From contig JANYJY010000009.1 in the NCBI GenBank assembly GCA_025358295.1, positions 62,001 through 126,000 of the forward strand: DNA of 64,000 nt, given 5' to 3'. How positions within the stretch are numbered: the stretch's first letter is position 1; every line of letters begins with the position of its first letter. The DNA comes from Gammaproteobacteria bacterium (GTDB taxonomy: Bacteria; Pseudomonadota; Gammaproteobacteria; Steroidobacterales; Steroidobacteraceae). Shown piece by piece: positions 30,169-37,300 of the stretch. Both the position numbers and the translations under genes were made by a program. The notes under the pieces are model-generated. The model was given only the letters and a program-made list of their open reading frames with translations, ran no database searches and was not told the DNA's origin.

Positions 30169-30870
30169 TTAATTCGATATCTGTTGTACGTTGCTGAAGG
30201 CCACGCTGCCGAGGCCGCTAACGTTCAAGGTAAGTCCTGTCTGCCCGGCACCCATCGTGACGCTCTGTACGGTGCCGTTCACGTAGGTGCTTGCCGCAGT
30301 GCCGGACTTGGCGCCGGCGACTTGCGCAGACAATGTGTATTGGCCCGCGGGGGCTTGCGAACCATCCTGCTGCTTGCCGTCCCAGGAAAAATTCGCCAAA
30401 CCAGCGGACTGTGCTCCCAAATTGATCTGCCGCACCAGCGCTCCGCTGCTGTCCGAAATGTTGACCACGGCTTGCGAGGTGGTCTGCGGTACGCTGACGG
30501 CACCCGTGACCTTCCCGTTAGCCGTCAGAGCGGCCGTCTTGCTGCTCACCAGCGCCTGATGCCCAAGCAGCGAGGACGCCTGCAGCGCCTGACTCGACAC
30601 CAGGGAACTCGACAGTGACGAAAATGAAGAATTCAACTGCGTGATTCCCTGCACCGTGCTCAACGACGCGAGCTGATTCAAGAACTGGTTGCTGTCCACC
30701 GGGCTGGTCGGGTCTTGGTTCTTGAGCTGCGCCAACATGAGCGTCAAGAAATTGGTGCCGCCCAGCGTAGCGGCGGTCGCCGAGGCTCCAGTGCCGGAAC
30801 TGCCTGCAGACGAGCCGGCGGCGTTGCTGGCGACATAATTCGGATTGGGAAAAATCGCGGGAATGGTCAT
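30169..30870 (-). CDS. flgD: hook cap / assembly protein FlgD
   Basis: FlgD caps the growing hook and is discarded when the hook is complete. The 233-residue protein has the family motif FLTLMLAQLKNQDPTSPVDSNQFLNQLASLSTVQGITQLN, and a FlgD Ig-like segment (NISDSSGALVRQINLG, then FSWDGKQQDGSQAPAGQYTLSAQV). It sits between flgC and flgE. Confidence 0.96.
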   Translation of the reverse strand: MTIPAIFPNPNYVASNAAGSSAGSSGTGASATAATLGGTNFLTLMLAQLKNQDPTSPVDSNQFLNQLASLSTVQGITQLNSSFSSLSSSLVSSQALQASSLLGHQALVSSKTAALTANGKVTGAVSVPQTTSQAVVNISDSSGALVRQINLGAQSAGLANFSWDGKQQDGSQAPAGQYTLSAQVAGAKSGTAASTYVNGTVQSVTMGAGQTGLTLNVSGLGSVAFSNVQQISN

Positions 30871-30890
30871 AAATGATTCCTAGTGTTTTC

Positions 30891-31316
30891 CTATCGTCCC
30901 ATCGAAATGGTCTTGAGAAGCAAGTCCCGAGCAGTGTTGATGGCCTCGACATTGGTCGCGAACGAGCGATTGGCCGAAATCATGTTGGTCATTTCCTCGA
31001 TCGAGTTGACGTTCGACATGAACACATAGCCGTTCTTGTTGGCGAGCGGATTGTCCGGCTGATAACGCATGCTCGGCGGCGCGGTACTCTCCACCACACC
31101 CAGCACGCGCACCCCCACTGCTGCGTCTTGACCATCGAAGCCCGGATTCGAGGTGTCCATCATGGTCTGAAACACCGGATGGCGTGCGCGATAAACCTTA
31201 CTGGCATCGCCGTTGACGCTCTCTGCATTGGCGAGGTTGCTCGCCGTGGTGTTGAGTCGAATCGTCTCGGCATTGAGGGCGCTGCCGGCGACCTTGAACA
31301 CGCTGAATAAACTCAT
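30891..31316 (-). CDS. flgC: proximal rod protein FlgC
   Basis: The 141-residue protein has FKVAGSALNAETIRLNTTASNLANAESV at the N-terminus, the YRARHPVFQT motif and a C-terminal VNSIEEMTNMISANRSFATNVEAINTARDLLLKTI helix. Size and motifs match FlgC. It follows flgB by 25 bp. Confidence 0.97.
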   Translation of the reverse strand: MSLFSVFKVAGSALNAETIRLNTTASNLANAESVNGDASKVYRARHPVFQTMMDTSNPGFDGQDAAVGVRVLGVVESTAPPSMRYQPDNPLANKNGYVFMSNVNSIEEMTNMISANRSFATNVEAINTARDLLLKTISMGR

Positions 31317-31341
31317 GACTCGATTCCTCTAAAAGCTGCGG

Positions 31342-31728
31342 CTACTGGCCGGTGATGGCAAGCTGCGTTTGCGCGATCTTCTGGTTGATGAACATGAGGC
31401 TGGCCTGATAACGCACATTGTTTTCGGAAAATGCCGCCTGCTCGACCGGCATTTCCACGGTATTGCCGTCCAAAGAGGCCTGGTATGGATTGCGATATTT
31501 CAATTCGCCGGGTGCCAATCCGTCGCCGCTCAGCGTGATGTGCGCCGCCTGCGTAATTCGCATCGGCAATGTGTTCTCATCGGTATTCGCGAGCACGGCG
31601 CTGAAGTCGATATCGCGCGCCTTGTAGTTCGGGGTATCCGCATTTGAGATATTGGTCGCGAGAATGCCGAGACGCTGACCGTGCAACAGCAGGGCTTGTT
31701 CATGGATACCGAAAATGTTGTCGAACAT
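31342..31728 (-). CDS. flgB: proximal rod protein FlgB
   Basis: The 128-residue protein begins MFDNIFGIHEQALLLHGQRLGILATNISNADTPNYKARDIDF. ATG at 31728 is chosen because GGAG precedes it by 8 bases and because it gives the standard N-terminus; a longer open frame upstream runs through the promoter and is not coding. It is the first gene of the flgBCDEFGHIJKL series. Confidence 0.96.
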   Translation of the reverse strand: MFDNIFGIHEQALLLHGQRLGILATNISNADTPNYKARDIDFSAVLANTDENTLPMRITQAAHITLSGDGLAPGELKYRNPYQASLDGNTVEMPVEQAAFSENNVRYQASLMFINQKIAQTQLAITGQ

Positions 31729-31756
31729 GGCGATTTGCTCCTTGCCAGTAACACAA

Positions 31757-31771
31757 GCAAGAGCTGTGCCA
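31757..31771 (-). promoter_or_regulatory. sigma54 promoter of the flgB operon
   Basis: On the minus strand TGGCACAGCTCTTGC, a perfect -24 GG / -12 GC element with correct spacing (consensus TGGCAC-N5-TTGC). It lies 29 bp before the flgB ATG. FleR or FleQ is the expected activator. Confidence 0.88.
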
Positions 31772-31979
31772 ACTGCAGCTAACGGCGAAACAGGCCCTTG
31801 CGCCTGCCCGCGCGCCCTTAAGCTCTCGCCTTGGCGCAGCGGAGCGGCATGAAATTGCCGGCGGCGGCCGACTGACAGACACCGGCGCTCAACGGAATAG
31901 TCCGTGTGAACCCCTTTAGCCTGGCCACACCCCGCCGAGCACGATGTCGGCTGCCACGGGCGATCCCGAGTGCATGTAA

Positions 31980-31995
31980 TGGCACGCGACTTGCA
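31980..31995 (+). promoter_or_regulatory. sigma54 promoter of flgA
   Basis: TGGCACGCGACTTGCA is a perfect match to the sigma54 consensus, facing flgA and back-to-back with the flgB promoter about 210 bp away. Transcription should start near 32005, only a base or two before the first flgA ATG. Confidence 0.88.
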
Positions 31996-32006
31996 CATAC
32001 ATTTGG

Positions 32007-32741
32007 ATGATGGTTCTACCGCCAAAATATCGTCGCCGGTTGTTGGCCCTGGGTCGAACCGGCGCGCTTCTCGTTACGACACTGCCAGGGGGGCTGTGGG
32101 CGGCGGATTGGCAAGAGATTGCGCAACTGGAAGCTGTCGCGCGATCTGCGGCCCTTCCGCAATTTCCGCCTCTCACCGAGCATCAGCGCCTGCTCGTCGG
32201 CCCAATTCAGCCGAACTTACGGCTTGAACCCTGCGATAAGGCGGTGGTAGCTGTCAGCGGAGCGGCACAGCACATGAAGGACCGCGTCTTGATCGAACTG
32301 CGCTGCCAGGGCACCGTGGCGTGGCATCTCTATGTGCCCGTGAGGATCGTCGGCACTTCATCGGTCGCCGTCGCGGCCCACGCCATTGTAGTGGGCACTG
32401 TTCTCACCGCCAAAGACCTCCGGTTGGAGCAGCACGACATTTCCGAGCTGCCGATCGGCTTTCTGGATGACCCGGCCATCGCAGTGGGCCTGACTGCCAG
32501 CCGGCCGATACCGGGCGGCGCCTTCCTGACCAATCAGCAATTGGTCGCCGCCAGAGCTGTGCAACGCGGCCAATCAGTGACCCTCTTGGCGGATATCGGC
32601 GGCATGAGCGTGCGCATGGCCGGTAAAGCATTGAGCGATGGTCTTATAAATCAAAGGGTTAAAGTCCAGAATGTATCATCCGGTAGGATCGTGGAAGGCA
32701 TAGCACGCTCTGAACAGATCGTAGAAATAATTTCGCAGTAG
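32007..32741 (+). CDS. flgA: P-ring assembly chaperone FlgA
   Basis: FlgA is a periplasmic chaperone for P-ring formation. The 244-residue protein has a Sec signal peptide (RRRLLALGRTGALLVTTLPGGLWA) and a C-terminal SAF/FlgA domain (AHAIVVGTVLTAKDLRLEQHDI, GLTASRPIPGGAFLTNQQLVAARAVQRGQSVTLLADIGGMSVRM, then RVKVQNVSSGRIVEGIA). The start is uncertain: ATG 32007 lies almost at the predicted transcription start, so initiation would be near-leaderless; a TTG near 32040 is an alternative that still keeps a signal peptide. Confidence 0.94.
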   Translation: MMVLPPKYRRRLLALGRTGALLVTTLPGGLWAADWQEIAQLEAVARSAALPQFPPLTEHQRLLVGPIQPNLRLEPCDKAVVAVSGAAQHMKDRVLIELRCQGTVAWHLYVPVRIVGTSSVAVAAHAIVVGTVLTAKDLRLEQHDISELPIGFLDDPAIAVGLTASRPIPGGAFLTNQQLVAARAVQRGQSVTLLADIGGMSVRMAGKALSDGLINQRVKVQNVSSGRIVEGIARSEQIVEIISQ

Positions 32742-32804
32742 CCCTTCAGTGAAGCGCGTCACAGTCGATAACATTTCCAGGCGGTTGATTTTGAGCATGC
32801 TCGT

Positions 32805-32831
32805 TAAAGTTAATCCAAACCCTGACGATAA
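32805..32831 (+). promoter_or_regulatory. FliA (sigma28) promoter of flgM-flgN
   Basis: TAAAGTTA, exactly 11 bases, then GACGATAA. Both elements differ from the FliA consensus (TAAAGTTT, GCCGATAA) at one position each. This makes flgM partly dependent on the sigma factor its product inhibits, the usual feedback loop. Confidence 0.88.
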
Positions 32832-32870
32832 CCTTGGTGTGGGCCAATGCGAGCCCTGGGAGAAATTTCG

Positions 32871-33191
32871 GTGACTGACAAAATCAGTGCATATTCAACG
32901 GCTGAACCGATTGCGCCCGTCAAGGGCTCGAACGGCGGCGGCGTTGTAACCGGCAAATCGCAGAGCGAAGCGTCGGCCGCGAACGCCTCTTCCGGGCAGT
33001 CCGGCGATACGCTCACTCTGACCAACTCCGCGCGTTCCCTACAGAAGATCGAGGAAGCCGTCGCCAAAGCGCCGGTCGTCGACACCGGGAAAGTGGCCGC
33101 CGTGAGGCAGGCCATCAGTTCCGGCACGTACCAGATCGATGCCGGCCGGATCGCCGATAAAATCTTGAATTTCGAGCGCGGGCTGAAGTAG
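32871..33191 (+). CDS. flgM: anti-sigma28 factor FlgM
   Basis: FlgM holds FliA inactive until the hook is finished and FlgM is exported. The start chosen is GTG 32871 with GGGAGA eight bases upstream (an ATG at 32847 would add 8 residues), giving 106 residues. The N-terminus is disordered and Ser/Gly/Ala-rich. The C-terminal sigma-binding half has [53 protein letters not shown], which is the diagnostic block. Confidence 0.95.
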   Translation: MTDKISAYSTAEPIAPVKGSNGGGVVTGKSQSEASAANASSGQSGDTLTLTNSARSLQKIEEAVAKAPVVDTGKVAAVRQAISSGTYQIDAGRIADKILNFERGLK

Positions 33192-33195
33192 CGAC

Positions 33196-33627
33196 ATGGA
33201 CCACACCGTGCGCCGCCGTCTCGAGGATGTACTGGATCGCGAGATCGCGGGCGCGCGCGTGCTGTCTGAGACCCTAGCCGCGGAGCGCACCGCGCTCACC
33301 GGCGACTCACCCGAAGCGGTTGAACAAAGGGCCGCCGAGAAAACCCAGATTCTTCAGGACATTGAAAACCTTGAAACGGAACGCCGCGCATTGTGCGCGG
33401 ATCCCGGCGCGCCCAGCATTGCGGCAACCGTTGCCGAGCGTTGGCGCACCCTGATGCAGCTGGTGGCCGGCTGCAGAACCGCGAACGACCTCAACGGACA
33501 TATCATTCATGTGCGTCAACACCAGATCGGGCAGCTGCTCGACATCGTCCGCGGCGGACCCGCAGTAACGTACGGTCCTCAGGGGAAGACCTTCGCCAAA
33601 GCGCTGCGCGCGCTGGCTCAGGCTTGA
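33196..33627 (+). CDS. flgN: flagellar chaperone FlgN
   Basis: FlgN is the export chaperone for the junction proteins FlgK and FlgL. The 143-residue protein is helical throughout, with an N-terminal RRRLEDVLDREIAGARVLSETLAAERTAL and a central ALAERWRTL-like helix pattern ending in VRQHQIGQLLDIVRGGP, where the RQ-x-Q-I-x-x-L pattern is typical. It follows flgM by 4 bp, the standard order. Confidence 0.9.
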   Translation: MDHTVRRRLEDVLDREIAGARVLSETLAAERTALTGDSPEAVEQRAAEKTQILQDIENLETERRALCADPGAPSIAATVAERWRTLMQLVAGCRTANDLNGHIIHVRQHQIGQLLDIVRGGPAVTYGPQGKTFAKALRALAQA

Positions 33628-33630
33628 TTT

Positions 33631-33828
33631 ATGCTGGTCCTCAGCCGCCGTGCTGACGAGTCCATAGTCATCCAACCGGCTGAGGGCGTGGACGCCAACA
33701 TGACCATGGCCCAACTGTTCGCCAACGGTCCCATCCAGATCACGCTTCTGGGAGGAACGGGACGGCGCATCAAGATGGGTATCGAAGCTCCCGAGCAACT
33801 TGCGATCCGGCGCAAAAACATCGACTAG
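33631..33828 (+). CDS. CsrA/Rsm-family RNA-binding protein, RsmN-like with insertion
   Basis: The 65-residue protein has the CsrA first strand MLVLSRRADESIVI and the ending ITLLGGTGRRIKMGIEAPEQLAIRRKNI. The RNA-contacting Arg before the last strand is kept. Between strands 1 and 2, where CsrA has two or three residues, it has an insert of about 16 residues (PAEGVDANMTMAQLFANG) likely to form a helix. This is the same arrangement I recall for RsmN/RsmF of Pseudomonas aeruginosa, which dimerises by a different swap. It starts 3 bp after flgN, so it is expressed with the FliA-dependent flgMN transcript. Family call is firm; subtype is inference. Confidence 0.85.
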   Translation: MLVLSRRADESIVIQPAEGVDANMTMAQLFANGPIQITLLGGTGRRIKMGIEAPEQLAIRRKNID

Positions 33829-33846
33829 TCCGACGTCACCGGACAC

Positions 33847-33870
33847 CGTCCGCCCTGCGGTCGATTTTTT
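33847..33870 (+). terminator. weak intrinsic terminator after flgMN-csrA
   Basis: CG-T-CCGC and GCGG-T-CG form a short interrupted stem around CCT, followed directly by ATTTTTTC. The stem is weak but the T-tract is good, and it lies right behind the last gene of the unit. Confidence 0.45.
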
Positions 33871-34022
33871 CTTCCCTTAGCCTCCACGCCTAGGTCATTG
33901 ATTTTACATATCAATGCGGGGCCTGACATATGTTTGCCGATTCAATTGAACGCTTCGCTAACTACTTTTTGGTGTGCATAATGGGTGTCCCAACGAAGAT
34001 CAATACTTAAGGGACCAACCGG

Positions 34023-34298
34023 ATGGAGCGTCGTCTGCACACCCGCCACCGAGCGCGCACCACCGTGTACGTAGTGATGTCGGGACGAAAAAGCCGTATC
34101 TGCAAGGCCAAGAACTTGAGCGCAAACGGCGTTTTCGTCGAGACGGAAAACCTCGGGCTGCGCAAGGGGCAGCAGGTACAGCTCGCATTCGCGATCAATC
34201 TTGGATTGGTCACCAAAATTCATCGCCGCACGGCAATCGTCGCTCACGTCACCCGCGGCGGCACCGGTCTCATGATGGAACAGTTCGCCGGACGCTGA
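34023..34298 (+). CDS. PilZ-domain c-di-GMP-binding protein
   Basis: This single-domain 91-residue PilZ protein has the full ligand motif: basic RxxxR-type residues in RRLHTRHRARTTVYV and the loop NLSANGVFVET matching D/N-x-S-x-x-G. The end TGLMMEQFAGR completes the barrel. It should bind c-di-GMP and act as a small adaptor. Its position after flgMN-csrA suggests a motility role, as with YcgR-type genes at this site in pseudomonads. About 195 bp of non-coding sequence separates it from csrA, so it has its own promoter. Confidence 0.88.
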   Translation: MERRLHTRHRARTTVYVVMSGRKSRICKAKNLSANGVFVETENLGLRKGQQVQLAFAINLGLVTKIHRRTAIVAHVTRGGTGLMMEQFAGR

Positions 34299-34326
34299 AC
34301 TTGACACGTCCTGTAGACTTACAGGA

Positions 34327-37300
34327 ATGCCACCCCTCGATCCGCCTCGCTCGGATGCCATACGCATCCGCGGCGCCCGTCAGAATAATCTAAAGAATCT
34401 GAATCTCGATCTACCCCTCAACGAGTTGATCGTGGTCACCGGCGTGAGCGGCTCGGGGAAATCCTCGCTCGTATTCGACACTCTGTACGCCGAAGGCCAG
34501 CGCCGCTACGTCGAGACCTTCTCGCCCTACGCGCGCCAGTTCCTGGATCGGATGGACAAGCCCGCGGTCGATCGCATCGAAGGAATCCCGCCGGCCATCG
34601 CCATCGACCAGACCAACCCGGTGCGGACGTCGCGTTCCACCGTGGGCACGATGACCGAGCTCAACGATCATTTGAAACTGCTGTTTGCCCGAGCCGGGGT
34701 ACTGCATTGCCAGGGCTGCGGCAAGCCGGTGCGACGCGACACCGCCGCGAGCATCCAGGAATCGCTGCGGCAGCTGGCCCACGACAACGGCGATCCGGCG
34801 CTGCTGCTGACCTTTCCGGTTCCCATTCCAAAGAATTTCACGGAAGCAGAGATCAAAACTCTGCTGTCCGGCCAGGGCTACACCCGCATTCATGAGAAGC
34901 ATGGCAATACCCTGCAAGTCATTCAGGATCGCTTTCGTTGGTCCTCGGTGGATCCCGCCCGGGCCGGCGATGCCATAGAAGCGGCGCTCAAGGTGGGTCA
35001 GGGCCGCCTCGACGTATATCCGCGCGCGGCCGACACCTCGAAAGCGAGCGCGAGCAGTGGCGTCGACGCCAGTGCCGGCGCCAAAGGTTCTGATACCCGC
35101 GACAGCGGCACGCATGTCTTTGCACCACCGTGGCGATTCTCCACCGGGCTGCACTGCCCGGACTGCGACATCAACTACAAAGACCCCAGTCCGAGCACGT
35201 TTAGTTTCAACTCTCCGATCGGCGCCTGCGAGACCTGCCGCGGATTCGGCCGCAGCATCGGCGTCGACTATGGGCTGGTCATTCCTGATACGTCTTTGAC
35301 TCTTCGCCAGGGCGTGATCAAGCCTTGGCAGACCGAGTCCTACAAGGAGTGTCAGGCCGACCTGCTCAAATTCGCGCGCAAACGCGCCATCCCGATGGAC
35401 ACGCCCTGGCGGGACATGACCGAAGCCGAACGCGTCTGGGTCATCGACGGCGAAGGCGAATGGACCAAGAATGTCTGGTATGGCGTGCGGCGCTTCTTCG
35501 CCTGGCTCGAGACCAAGGCGTACAAAATGCACATTCGAGTGCTGCTGTCGCGCTACCGCTCCTATACGGAATGCAATGCCTGCCGGGGCGCCCGCCTCAA
35601 GCCCGAAGCACTACTGTGGCGCGTCGGCGATCCCGGCATCAACATCCGTGAATTGATGTTGATGCCCATCGATGCCTGCGGGCGCTTTTTCGGCTCGCTG
35701 GAATTGCCTGCCCCGCTTGATGAGGCTACCGACTTACTGCTGCGCGAAATTCGCGCACGCCTGAAGTATTTGACTGATGTGGGATTGGGCTATTTGAATC
35801 TCGATCGACAATCGCGCACCTTGTCCGGCGGCGAAGTGCAGAGAATCAATCTCACCACGGCGCTCGGCACCTCCCTGGTCAACACTCTGTTTGTTCTCGA
35901 TGAACCCTCCATCGGCCTGCATCCGCGCGATGTGGCCCGCATCGTCGGTGTTATGCACCGCCTGCGGGACGCCGGCAACACCCTGGTGGTGGTCGAACAC
36001 GACCCGAAGGTCATGCAGGCCGCGGATCGAGTGCTCGATATCGGGCCGGGCCCCGGCGAGCACGGTGGAGAAATCGTGTTCTTCGGTCCGATAGCGCAGC
36101 TGGCCAAGGCCAAAGGCTCGCTCACGGCGGACTACTTGTTTCGGCGCAAGCGAGTGCGGATCCCGGAAAGCGGTGCGACCGGCTACGGTGCGACCGGCCA
36201 CGGTGCGTTACGGATCAAGGGAGCTGCCGAACACAACCTTAAGGGCGTGGACGTCGACATTCCGCTAAAGCGGCTGGTCTGTGTCACCGGAGTCAGCGGT
36301 TCGGGCAAATCCACACTGGTGCATGACATTCTGTATCCCGCACTGCTGCGCGAGAAGGGCAAGCCCACGGAAAATCCCGGCAAGCATCGCACCCTCGAGG
36401 GCGGCGACCTGATCGACGATGTCGTCATGGTGGATCAAAGCCGGATCGGCCGTACCACCCGCTCGAATCCCGCCAGCTACGTCGGCGCCTTCGACGCCAT
36501 AAGAGACTTGTTCGCGCGGTTGCCGCAGGCGCGCGAGCGTAAGTACACCGCCGGAACTTTCAGTTTCAACGCGGGTAACGGCCGTTGCCCCGCGTGCGGC
36601 GGGAATGGCTTCGAACACGTGGAGATGCAATTCCTGTCGGACGTGTACCTTCGCTGTCCCGACTGCGACGGCCGGCGCTATCGAGCTGAAGTACTCGACG
36701 TAAAACTGGGTCGCGGTGCTGCAGCGCCGAAAAGCGTGGCAGATATCCTCGATCTGACGGTCACAGAGGCGCTGGCTTTCTTTGCAGCCGACACCGAGGT
36801 CTGCCTGCGACTCGCACCCCTGGCCGACGTCGGTCTCGATTACCTTAAGCTCGGTCAACCCGTGCCGACGCTGTCCGGCGGCGAGGCGCAACGTCTCAAA
36901 CTCGCGGGACATTTGGCTGAAAACGCCGTCCGCGTGCAATCCTCGAAAAGAACATCCGCGGCGGCCAAGACCGATGCACCGCGCCGCGGCTCGCTATTCT
37001 TGTTTGACGAGCCCACCACCGGCCTGCACTTCGACGACGTGGCTAAGCTGCTGCGCTCGTTCCAGCGGCTGATCGATGCCGGCCACTCGCTGCTCGTGAT
37101 CGAACACAACCTAGATGTGGTGCGCGCCGCCGATTGGATCATCGATCTCGGCCCCGAAGGCGGTGAGGCCGGCGGCAGCATCGTTTGCACCGGCACTCCG
37201 GCTGAGCTGATGCGCGTCGCCGCCTCGCATACCGGCCGAGCGCTCGCCGAGGATGAGAATCCTGCACCCGCGTCGCAAAGTGTTCACGATTCGGGTGGCG

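Noticed and set aside
34310..34325. Palindrome CCTGTA-GACT-TACAGG just before uvrA, as an SOS box
   Set aside because: The spacing (CTGT, 6 bases, ACAG) does not fit the CTGT-N8-ACAG LexA box, and it lies directly against the start codon; it may be chance or a short hairpin.
36173..36206. Short repeat in the uvrA linker as a mobile or regulatory element
   Set aside because: It is an in-frame Gly/Ala/Thr linker repeat within the protein, explained by slippage.
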